Assembly (NCBI RefSeq): GCF_006715305.1
Contig: NZ_VFMY01000001.1
Location: forward strand, 2,542,001-2,606,000
DNA: 64,000 nt
Reading direction: 5' to 3'
Source: Arthrobacter sp. SLBN-100
GTDB taxonomy: Bacteria; Actinomycetota; Actinomycetes; Actinomycetales; Micrococcaceae
Shown here: positions 15,433 through 24,107 of the stretch, piece after piece
How the letters are laid out: the number at the start of each line of letters is the position of its first letter
Numbering within the stretch: position 1 is the stretch's first letter
Made by a program: the position numbers and the translations under genes
Notes under the pieces: model-generated
Told to the model about the DNA's origin: nothing
What the model saw: the letters and a program-made list of their open reading frames with translations, nothing else
Databases searched by the model: none

Positions 15433-16842
15433 TTGGAAACCTATGATGCGCTTCTTGCGTCGATAACCCCCACGTCCGGCCCTACCCGGACCATCCCCGA
15501 CCCGGCCACCGGCGAAACTGTTGGCGAGGCGCCCATCCACACCCTTGAATACCTGGAACAGGCCGTTGCCGCCGCCCAGGCAACGCAGCCGGCCTGGGCT
15601 GCCTTGGGCCACGAGGGCAGGTCGGCCGCCCTGCTCAAAGCAGCCGACGCCGTCGAACGCTCCGCCGAGGAGCTCGCCCGCCTGCTCTCCCGTGAGCAGG
15701 GCAAACCCCTCAATGGCCCCAACGCCCGCTTTGAAGTCGGGGCATGCGCCGCCTGGCTGCGCACCGCGGCCACTACCCCGCTGGAGCCGGAAACACTCGT
15801 GGACGACGGCGAAACGTACGCCGAACTGCACTACAAGCCCATCGGCGTCGTGGGTGCCATCGGCCCCTGGAACTGGCCCATGATGATCACCATCTGGCAG
15901 ATCGCTCCCGCACTTCGGATGGGAAACGCGGTAGTGGTCAAGCCGTCTGAATACACGCCGCTGAGCGTCCTGGCGCTGGTATCAGTTATCAACGAAGAAC
16001 TGCCCGAAGGCCTGCTGTCCGTGGTTTCCGGGGGCCGGGACGTAGGCGCCCGCCTCGCCGAACACCCGGCGGTCGGAAAGGTCATGTTTACGGGCTCCAC
16101 CGCCACGGGCAAGGCCATCATCCGGTCCTCCGCGGACACCGTCAAGCGGCTCACCCTCGAGTTGGGCGGGAACGACGCCGGCATCGTCCTGCCCGACGCC
16201 GACCCCAAGGCGATCGCCGAAGGGCTTTTCTGGGGCGCCTTCATCAACACCGGCCAGACCTGCGCGGCCCTGAAGCGCCTCTACGTCCACGATGACATCT
16301 ACGATGCCGTCTGCGAAGAACTCACCAAGGTCGCCGCGGCCATGCCCATGGGCAACGGCCTCGACGAGAACAACGTCCTGGGCCCGCTGCAGAACAAAGC
16401 CCAGTACAGCATCGTCGCCAACCTGGTGGACGCCGCCAAGGAATCAGGCGCGCGTATCCTGCTCGGCGGAAACCCCGATACCGCCCGGCCCGGCTACTTC
16501 TACCCCACCACCCTGGTGGCGGATATCGACGACGACAACCCGCTTGTGGCTGAGGAACAGTTCGGTCCCGCCCTGCCCATCATCCGCTACAGCACCGTGG
16601 ACGAGGCCGTGGAGAAGGCGAACGCGCTCGACGTCGGACTTGGCGCCTCAGTCTGGTCCGCGAACCTCCCCGCCGCCCGCGAAGTGGCAGCGCGACTCCA
16701 GGCCGGCACCGTCTGGATCAACAAGCACGGGGCTGTGGACCCGCGGGTCCCGTTCGGCGGCGCCAAGCAGTCCGGTTACGGCCTTGAGTTCGGCGTCGAA
16801 GGACGCAAAGCCCTCGGCGTACCGCAGGTCATTAGCGGATAA
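15433..16842 (+). CDS. NAD(P)-dependent aldehyde dehydrogenase
   Basis: A 469-residue aldehyde dehydrogenase with GAIGPWNWPMMI (cofactor region), the base Glu in LELGGNDAGIVL and the catalytic cysteine in NTGQTCAALKRLYV. The substrate is not clear from sequence; semialdehyde and aromatic aldehyde dehydrogenases are plausible, and the nearby HpaI reaction yields succinic semialdehyde. Start chosen at TTG 15433 because TGGAG lies 6 bases upstream; GTG 15421 and the open frame to 15409 lack a spaced ribosome site. A monocistronic position, with the small membrane protein convergent downstream. Confidence 0.88.
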   Translation: METYDALLASITPTSGPTRTIPDPATGETVGEAPIHTLEYLEQAVAAAQATQPAWAALGHEGRSAALLKAADAVERSAEELARLLSREQGKPLNGPNARFEVGACAAWLRTAATTPLEPETLVDDGETYAELHYKPIGVVGAIGPWNWPMMITIWQIAPALRMGNAVVVKPSEYTPLSVLALVSVINEELPEGLLSVVSGGRDVGARLAEHPAVGKVMFTGSTATGKAIIRSSADTVKRLTLELGGNDAGIVLPDADPKAIAEGLFWGAFINTGQTCAALKRLYVHDDIYDAVCEELTKVAAAMPMGNGLDENNVLGPLQNKAQYSIVANLVDAAKESGARILLGGNPDTARPGYFYPTTLVADIDDDNPLVAEEQFGPALPIIRYSTVDEAVEKANALDVGLGASVWSANLPAAREVAARLQAGTVWINKHGAVDPRVPFGGAKQSGYGLEFGVEGRKALGVPQVISG

Positions 16843-16882
16843 GCACCACACCCCGGCGTCGCTGCCCCCGCCAATTACGGGG

Positions 16883-17281
16883 CTACCCCATTGCAGGGGC
16901 GGCGACGGTCCGGCCGGAGAGCTGGCTGCGGGCCCACCGGGCGAGCTTCTTGCCCTTGCCCTTCCACCAGTTGTCCTCGTCCTTGTCGTGGTGCAGGCGG
17001 AAGATGATGGCCATCAGCACGAACATGCCCATCACCACATCAATCCAGGACGCCAGCACCAGGGCAATCAGGACGGTCAGCCCGTTGGCGATGATGGACG
17101 GAATGGCGAGGGTCCGGAAAACCGTGCTGGCAACGTAGCGCCGGTGGGACCGGGGCACGGACAGGGCGCGCACCATGTCGAAGCACACACAGACCACCAC
17201 CACCGTCTGGCCGAGCGCCAGCAGGATCTGGCCGGGAATGGAGCCGCTGAACGCGGCCACCGCCTCCATGCCCGGGCTCAC
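16883..17281 (-). CDS. Small membrane protein of unknown function
   Basis: A 132-residue protein with about three hydrophobic segments (QILLALGQTVVVVCVCF, LAIPSIIANGLTVLIALVL, DVVMGMFVLMAIIF) and a basic C-terminal tail (WWKGKGKKLARWARSQL). Starts at GTG 17281 behind AAGG. I do not recognise a family with a known function. It is convergent with the aldehyde dehydrogenase and separated from the heat-shock operon by a long hairpin. Confidence 0.7.
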   Translation of the reverse strand: MSPGMEAVAAFSGSIPGQILLALGQTVVVVCVCFDMVRALSVPRSHRRYVASTVFRTLAIPSIIANGLTVLIALVLASWIDVVMGMFVLMAIIFRLHHDKDEDNWWKGKGKKLARWARSQLSGRTVAAPAMG

Positions 17282-17315
17282 GGCCGGGCCTTGCTTTGAG
17301 CATCAAACATCAAAA

Positions 17316-17377
17316 CCCCCAGAAACTTGGAACCACTGCTGCTGATCCAGCAGTGGTTCCATTTAAGTTTCCGGGGG
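17316..17377. repeat. Long hairpin between the membrane protein and hspR
   Basis: Arms of 26 and 30 bases pair fully apart from one mismatch and a 4-base bulge: CCCCCAGAAACTTGGAACC (from 17316) against GGTTCCATTTAAGTTTCC (ending 17372) then GGGGG, with a 6-base loop. It lies after the hspR stop on the minus strand and before the start of the membrane-protein gene, so it may end heat-shock operon transcripts; there is no U run. A mobile palindromic element is the alternative. Confidence 0.7.
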
Positions 17378-17434
17378 CGGGACCGTCACGAGTAGTAGGT
17401 ACTCTAATTTCGGCCGGCCCGCTTAAGCCGGCAC

Positions 17435-17860
17435 CTATTGCCCAATGGCCCGTGGCCGCCACAGCACCACAGCCTGCGACCGCGGCCGGGGGCGCTGGCC
17501 GCGGACCAGGCTCACCACGTCGCCTGCCGCGCCCGCCGCGAAGATCCGGGAATCGAACGGCTGCGGGCGCCGGCTGAGTTCCTCGGCGAGTTCCGAAACC
17601 CGGCGCTGCAGGGCGGCCACCTGGTTTTCGAGTTCCAGGATCCGCTTGATGCCTTCGAGCGAGACGCCTTCCTGGGACAGCCGCTGCACCTCGCGCAGCA
17701 TGTTCACGTCCCGTTGCGAGTAGCGGCGGGACTTGCCGGGCGCACGGCTGGGGGAAACGATGCCCAGCCGGTCATATTGCCGCAGCGTCTGGGGGTGCAT
17801 GTCCGCCAGTTCAGCCGCCACCGAGATCACAAAGATCGGCTGGTCGGAGTTGATGTCCAC
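17435..17860 (-). CDS. hspR: Heat-shock repressor HspR (MerR family)
   Basis: A 141-residue MerR-type regulator: VISVAAELADMHPQTLRQYDRLGIVSPSR is represented at residues about 12-40 and RRYSQRDVNMLREVQRLSQE follows, the classic winged-helix layout of actinobacterial HspR, with a short coiled coil (LENQVAALQRRVSELAEEL). HspR binds HAIR operators, usually with DnaK as co-repressor; two HAIR sites lie before dnaK here. It is the last gene of dnaK-grpE-dnaJ-hspR, 13 bases after dnaJ. Start is GTG 17860. Confidence 0.95.
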   Translation of the reverse strand: MDINSDQPIFVISVAAELADMHPQTLRQYDRLGIVSPSRAPGKSRRYSQRDVNMLREVQRLSQEGVSLEGIKRILELENQVAALQRRVSELAEELSRRPQPFDSRIFAAGAAGDVVSLVRGQRPRPRSQAVVLWRPRAIGQ

Positions 17861-17873
17861 GGCTCACCCGCTG

Positions 17874-18845
17874 CTAAAGCCGGGCCTTGGCGGCCAGGCC
17901 CTCTCGGACGTCGGCTCCGGAGGTGGCTTCGGCAAACGCCTTGACCGCGGCTTCGGCTTCCTTGTTCAGGTTCTTGGGAACGGCGACGTCGATGGTCACC
18001 AGCAGGTCGCCGGTCCCCTTGGACGTCTTCACGCCTTTGCCCTTTACCCGCAGCGTACGGCCCGACGGCGTCCCGGCCGGCACGCGGACACGCACCTTTT
18101 CGCCCTCGATAGTGGGCACTTCGACGTCGGCGCCCAAAGCAGCTTCCGGGAAGGTGACCGGTACGTGGATGCGGAGGTTGTCGCCGTCGCGCGTGTAGAA
18201 CTGGTGTGGCTGCACCGAGACGGTCACCACCAGGTCGCCGCTTCCGGCAGCACCGGGCTGGCCCTTGCCGCGCACGCGGACCTTCTGGCCGTCCTTGATG
18301 CCGGCAGGGATGCGGACATCGATGACCTCACCGCTCGGCTCGCGCAGTCCGATGGCGGTGCCGCGGATGGACCCGGCGAACGAAATACTGGTGGACGCTG
18401 TGCGGTCCGCGCCCTTTTGCGGGGCGCGCTGGAAGCCCGTTTGCCCAAAGCCGCCGCCGAACAGGTCGGCGAACTCGGGTGGAATGCCGCCGCTGGACGG
18501 GTTGAACCCGCCCGCGTGCCGCCCGGTGTTGCCGGTGAACAGGCCGCCGAACATGTCCTCGAACCCGGCACTGCCGGCACCGGCCCCGCCGGGAGCAAAA
18601 CGCGCGCCGCTTCCCATGGCACGGATCGCGTCATACTGCTGGCGCTCTTCGGGATCGGAGAGCACTGAGTAGGCCTCGGAGATGTCCTTGAACTTCTTCT
18701 CGGAAGCAGTGTTCCCCGCATTCGTATCAGGGTGGTGCTGCCGCGCAAGCTTCCGGTAGGCCTTCTTGATGTCGGCGTCGGAAGCGTCCTTGGCAACACC
18801 AAGGATCTTGTAAAAATCCTTGTCCACCCAATCCTGGCTAGCCAA
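17874..18845 (-). CDS. dnaJ: Chaperone DnaJ, type II (no zinc finger)
   Basis: A 323-residue J-domain co-chaperone that stimulates the ATPase of DnaK. The J domain covers residues about 10-75 with HPD at 38-40; a Gly/Phe-rich stretch follows (about 80-150); then come the two C-terminal substrate-binding domains ([34 protein letters not shown]). The four CxxCxGxG zinc motifs are absent, so it is the CbpA/DnaJ1-like type found in heat-shock operons with hspR. It begins with TTG 18845 behind AAAGGA. A 103-base nested hairpin separates it from grpE. Confidence 0.94.
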   Translation of the reverse strand: MASQDWVDKDFYKILGVAKDASDADIKKAYRKLARQHHPDTNAGNTASEKKFKDISEAYSVLSDPEERQQYDAIRAMGSGARFAPGGAGAGSAGFEDMFGGLFTGNTGRHAGGFNPSSGGIPPEFADLFGGGFGQTGFQRAPQKGADRTASTSISFAGSIRGTAIGLREPSGEVIDVRIPAGIKDGQKVRVRGKGQPGAAGSGDLVVTVSVQPHQFYTRDGDNLRIHVPVTFPEAALGADVEVPTIEGEKVRVRVPAGTPSGRTLRVKGKGVKTSKGTGDLLVTIDVAVPKNLNKEAEAAVKAFAEATSGADVREGLAAKARL

Positions 18846-18900
18846 TGGCGTTTCCTTTCAAAGTACAAAAGCGTTAAGGCGACATTACCGCTCAGCCGGA

Positions 18901-19003
18901 GCGGATGAGGGGGCCCGGGAGTGGCATCGGGCCTGCCGGAGCGTGGCGGCTTGGTCCGTAGGACAAAAGCCGCCACGCGTAGGGGCGGGGCCCCCTCATC
19001 CGC
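18901..19003. repeat. Nested double hairpin between grpE and dnaJ
   Basis: An outer inverted repeat (GCGGATGAGGGGGCCC at 18901-18916 with GGGGCCCCCTCATCCGC at 18987-19003) encloses an inner perfect 12-base stem (GCGTGGCGGCTT at 18941-18952 with AAGCCGCCACGC at 18967-18978). It sits within the operon, so in mRNA it would fold into a large structure between grpE and dnaJ: an RNA processing or expression-tuning site, or an inserted palindromic element. Confidence 0.75.
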
Positions 19004-19018
19004 GGAGGCTGTAGGTGA

Positions 19019-19738
19019 CTACGCCGGGACGGCCACAATCACCTGGGCTGCGCGGAGGACACGTTCGGCTGACTTGTAGCCGGAGCGGAGCACCTGGCTG
19101 ACGGTGTCAACTTCGATGTCCTGGCCGGGCTGCTGGATGAGGGCCTCGTGGATGGTGGGGTCGAACTCCACACCGGTCTCATCGATGCGTACCAGGCCGT
19201 AGGTCTTCAGCGCATTCTCCAGCTTGGTGGCGATCGCGGCGAACGGACCGTCCGTGAGGTCGCCGTGCTGGCGGGCTGCGTCGATATCGTCCAGGACCGG
19301 CAGCAGCGAGTTCAGGACGCCGATGACGGCCATCTCCCCTGCCACGGCCCGATCGCGTTCAACGCGCTTGCGGTAGTTGACGTACTCGGCCTGCAGGCGG
19401 AGGAGGTCGTTCTTCAGCTCGGCCGCCTCAGCGCTGCTTGTCCCTGCCGCAACCCCCTGGGCAACGGATTCCTCAGCCGGCACTTCCATGCCGTTGAGGA
19501 TCTCAGCAGCCTGGGCCAGTGCGTCGCCGTCGGAATCCTCGGAACCGGGACCGGCGCCCGGGGCGGTGCTGCCGTCTTCAGCGTGACCGCCCTCGGGGTG
19601 CCGGGCCTGGCCGGTCACCGGGTCAACCTTGCGGTTGTCCCGGATGACCGGTTCCTGGTGGCCGTTGCCCTGCTGCTCCTGGCGCTGCTCTTCACGGGGT
19701 GACGTGTTGTGCTCTTCCTCGTTACCGTGATGCGGCAT
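19019..19738 (-). CDS. grpE: Nucleotide exchange factor GrpE
   Basis: A 239-residue GrpE, which releases ADP from DnaK. The first 100 or so residues are a charged, disordered, family-variable extension; the long dimerisation coiled coil (AELKNDLLRLQAEYVNYRKR) and the C-terminal beta domain (VEFDPTIHEALIQ, YKSAERVLRAAQVIVAVP) are standard. It starts two bases after the dnaK stop, so the two are translationally linked. The histidine- and glutamate-rich start (MPHHGNEEEHN) is unremarkable for the order. Confidence 0.95.
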   Translation of the reverse strand: MPHHGNEEEHNTSPREEQRQEQQGNGHQEPVIRDNRKVDPVTGQARHPEGGHAEDGSTAPGAGPGSEDSDGDALAQAAEILNGMEVPAEESVAQGVAAGTSSAEAAELKNDLLRLQAEYVNYRKRVERDRAVAGEMAVIGVLNSLLPVLDDIDAARQHGDLTDGPFAAIATKLENALKTYGLVRIDETGVEFDPTIHEALIQQPGQDIEVDTVSQVLRSGYKSAERVLRAAQVIVAVPA

Positions 19739-19740
19739 GG

Positions 19741-21621
<1,881 letters not shown>

Positions 21622-21665
21622 GTGTTGCTTCCTTCTTTCCTTGGAAACTGCTGGCGCCCTGATGA

Positions 21666-21743
21666 TTGAGCGTTCTGCACTCAACTCTACTCAGGGCGCC
21701 GGCGATGTCAATCCAAAGTTGAGTGGAGTACGCTCAACTTTGG
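21666..21743 (-). promoter_or_regulatory. dnaK promoter with two HAIR (HspR) operators
   Basis: Two inverted repeats of the form TTGAG-N9-CTCAA flank a promoter. HAIR 1 is 21666-21684; HAIR 2 is 21719-21737 and its symmetry extends to 11-base arms (21713-21743). Between them, on the minus strand, lie a -35 TTGACA (21711-21706) and a -10 TAGAGT (21689-21684) with 16 bases spacing, so HAIR 1 overlaps the -10 and likely start site. This is the layout expected for HspR repression of dnaK. Confidence 0.92.
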
Positions 21744-21871
21744 CTGTGAAGCAGATGGAGACACTGGCTTTTCCTTGCAGTTCCGGGCTTAACGGCCGAC
21801 GGCGGCCCTCCGTTTCGCTCTTGGAGAACCGCTTCGCCGGGCTTTTTTTCGTGAAAAATTTCCCGCCAGCG

Positions 21872-22168
21872 CTACCTTTCGGTGCCGCTGTGGCCGTGCA
21901 GGGGACCGCGCTCCTCCGCCGTGGTGTTCACCTGCCCGTCCGTAAGCCGCTCGCGGATGCCGTCCGCTGCGCGGGCCGAGCCTGTGGTGCCGGCCTCGCC
22001 GTAGTCGCCGTCCGGGTATTCGCCATCCTCAAGGTTCTCAGCGGGCTCCCCCGCCGTTCCGGCATCACCGTAATCGCCGTCCACATACTGCCCGCCCTCG
22101 CCCTCCAGTCCGGGGGCAGTACTTCCCCTGCGGGCCTCCTCGCCGGGGATTTCCGGGTTCTCAGTCAT
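21872..22168 (-). CDS. Small acidic repetitive protein, unknown function
   Basis: A 98-residue, strongly acidic, glycine-rich protein with two similar blocks (YVDGDYGDAGTAG and YPDGDYGEAGTTG). No signal, membrane segment or cysteine; it is likely disordered. ATG 22168 follows AAAGGAG, so translation is credible. Position upstream of the heat-shock operon, same strand, suggests but does not prove a stress link. I do not recognise a characterised family. Confidence 0.65.
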   Translation of the reverse strand: MTENPEIPGEEARRGSTAPGLEGEGGQYVDGDYGDAGTAGEPAENLEDGEYPDGDYGEAGTTGSARAADGIRERLTDGQVNTTAEERGPLHGHSGTER

Positions 22169-22259
22169 GGTGCATCTCTCCTTTGAGTTCCGCGTCCACG
22201 CGGGCGCACTTGCAGTCTAACCAGCGCAAACTTCCGCCAACAGGGGCCGCTGCCCGCCC

Positions 22260-23045
22260 TCAGCCCTCTTGGGACAGCAACCCCGCCACGCCTGCCAGAA
22301 CGCGGAGGTGATAGTCAAAAAGCTCATCCGGGGCCGAGAAGGTGTCCGGCCCGTACTGGTTGAAGACCTCGAAGCTCACCGCTCCAAACAGAGCGCTCCA
22401 CACCAGGACGCCGCGCGCCACCATCCGCTCGGACATGTCCAGGTTGAACTGCGAGCGGATGGCGGAGAGGTCCGCGCCAAGCGCCGCAGGAATGTCCCCC
22501 ACGCCCGGCTCCCCGACCTTTAGCCTGCCGGCGCGCGCCGCGGCGTCGAGGAGCCCGACCAGCGTGACGATAACGCGGGTACCTGGCCCGGTAGTGCGCT
22601 CCGCAGGGGCTTCATACCCGGGAACGGGACTGCCGAAAAGGAGGGCGTAACTGGCGGGCTCACGCATCGCCCACGCCCGGACGGCCCGGCCCAGCGCGCA
22701 AAACCGGCCCACATGGTCAACTTCTGGAACAGCAGCGACGGCAGCATCCACTTCGTCGCCGAGTTCGCCGAAGGCATCGATCAGCAGCAGCGTCAACAAC
22801 TCGTCGCGGTTTTCCACGTACCTGTAGACCGCGGATGACACCACACCCAGGTCCCGGGCGACGGCGCGAAGCGAAAGTGCGGCGGCACCGTGGACGGCAA
22901 GGTGCTGCCGGCCCAGCCGGATGATGTCGGCAACAGTCCGGGCCCGGGCCCGCTCCCGGGGCGTCCTTGGCTGCAGGGACCGCGGATTCCGGCTTGCGGG
23001 CAGTTCTGCGACTGCCGCCCTTGGTTCCTTTTCCAGTTCAGTCAC
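22260..23045 (-). CDS. TetR-family regulator
   Basis: About 261 residues with an N-terminal extension, a TetR helix-turn-helix at about residues 38-83 (LGRQHLAVHGAAALSLRAVA, VVSSAVYRYVENRDELL), and a C-terminal ligand domain ending in the HLRVLAGVAGLL helix. It is divergent from an NAD-dependent epimerase gene, and two copies of a 15-base palindrome lie between them, so it probably represses that gene and itself. Start placed at GTG 23045; the ribosome site is weak and the open frame continues to 23141, across one of the palindromes, which argues against a longer form. Confidence 0.88.
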   Translation of the reverse strand: MTELEKEPRAAVAELPASRNPRSLQPRTPRERARARTVADIIRLGRQHLAVHGAAALSLRAVARDLGVVSSAVYRYVENRDELLTLLLIDAFGELGDEVDAAVAAVPEVDHVGRFCALGRAVRAWAMREPASYALLFGSPVPGYEAPAERTTGPGTRVIVTLVGLLDAAARAGRLKVGEPGVGDIPAALGADLSAIRSQFNLDMSERMVARGVLVWSALFGAVSFEVFNQYGPDTFSAPDELFDYHLRVLAGVAGLLSQEG

Positions 23046-23085
23046 AGCTTCAGCATGCCACACCGGGAGAGCAGTGAAAGCAATA

Positions 23086-23148
23086 GAGAGCGCCGCTCTT
23101 GACTTCGCTGCTGTCGCGCCCCATGCTGTTTGTGAGAGCACCGCTCTC
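23086..23148. promoter_or_regulatory. Twin operator for the divergent TetR regulator
   Basis: GAGAGC-N3-GCTCTT (23086-23100) and GAGAGC-N3-GCTCTC (23134-23148) are two near-identical palindromes, centres 48 bases apart, in the intergenic region between the TetR gene and the epimerase. The first runs into TTGAC (23099-23103), a likely -35 for the rightward gene. This is strong circumstantial evidence for TetR binding. Confidence 0.75.
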
Positions 23149-23171
23149 TCTACGGCGGACCAGGAGGACGA

Positions 23172-24107
23172 GTGTCAAAAACATACGTGGTGACCGGAGC
23201 AGGGCCCGTGGGCTGGACCGTCGCCGAGCAGCTGGCCGGCAGGGGCCACCAGGTGCGCATTCTTACCCGTTCGGGCAGCGGACCCGCGCACCCGCTGGTG
23301 GAGCGCGTTGCGGGCGATGCGAAGGACCCCTCCCAGCTGCGGAAGGTGTTGACCGGCGCAAGCGCAGTCTTCCACTGCATCCATGGCTCCGCCTACAGGG
23401 CCGCAACATGGGAGGCCGAACTGCCTGCCGCGGAGCGGGCGGTGCTGGAGGCAGCGGAGGAGGCGGGCGCCGTCGTCGTATTTCCCGAAAGCCTCTACTC
23501 GTACAGCGAGCCCAGCCGCGTTATGACGGAAAGCAGCCCGAGGGCAGCCACGGGCGGCAAGCGCGGAGTGCGGACGGCACTCCTGCAGGCGCGGGCGGCA
23601 GCCAAGGTATCGACGGTCAGCGTGGTGGCCGGTGACTTCTACGGCCCTCAAGTCCGGATGGCGCACGCAGGCGAACGGATGGTTCCGGCAATCCTGGCCG
23701 GCAAAAACCTCAACGTCCTGGGCAGCGCCACCCAGCCGCACTCCTTTACCTTCGTTCCGGACCTCGCGGCGGCCATGATTGCCGCGGCAGAAACGCCGTC
23801 GGCATGGAACAAGGTGTGGCACGCCCCCACCGGGCCGGCCCTCACCCAGCAGGAACTCGCCAACAGCATGGCCCGGGCCGCGGGTAAACCAGCCCCGAAG
23901 GTGCGGGTGCTGCCGGGTTGGGCAGTCCGCGCTGTCGGAATCTTTTCCACCGATGCCCGCGAGCTGGCCGAGATGCTTTACCAGTTTGAGAAGCCATTTG
24001 TTATGGACTCCTCGCTCACCGAAGCAACCCTGGGCATCAGTCCTACCCCTTTGGACGAGGCAGCAGCAGCCACGGTGGCATGGTGGCGGCAGCAGAACCA
24101 GAGCTAG
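23172..24107 (+). CDS. NAD(P)-dependent epimerase/dehydratase-like protein (extended SDR)
   Basis: A 311-residue Rossmann-fold protein. The dinucleotide motif is near the N terminus (VVTGAGPVGWTVAEQL); an expected YxxxK catalytic pair of classic sugar epimerases is not clear, the family region reading SLYSYSEPSR, so it is closer to atypical NmrA-like or reductase-type members. Substrate unknown. GTG 23172 has a perfect AGGAGG upstream. It is the presumed target of the divergent TetR regulator. Its stop codon overlaps that of the convergent MMPL gene. Confidence 0.82.
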   Translation: MSKTYVVTGAGPVGWTVAEQLAGRGHQVRILTRSGSGPAHPLVERVAGDAKDPSQLRKVLTGASAVFHCIHGSAYRAATWEAELPAAERAVLEAAEEAGAVVVFPESLYSYSEPSRVMTESSPRAATGGKRGVRTALLQARAAAKVSTVSVVAGDFYGPQVRMAHAGERMVPAILAGKNLNVLGSATQPHSFTFVPDLAAAMIAAAETPSAWNKVWHAPTGPALTQQELANSMARAAGKPAPKVRVLPGWAVRAVGIFSTDARELAEMLYQFEKPFVMDSSLTEATLGISPTPLDEAAAATVAWWRQQNQS

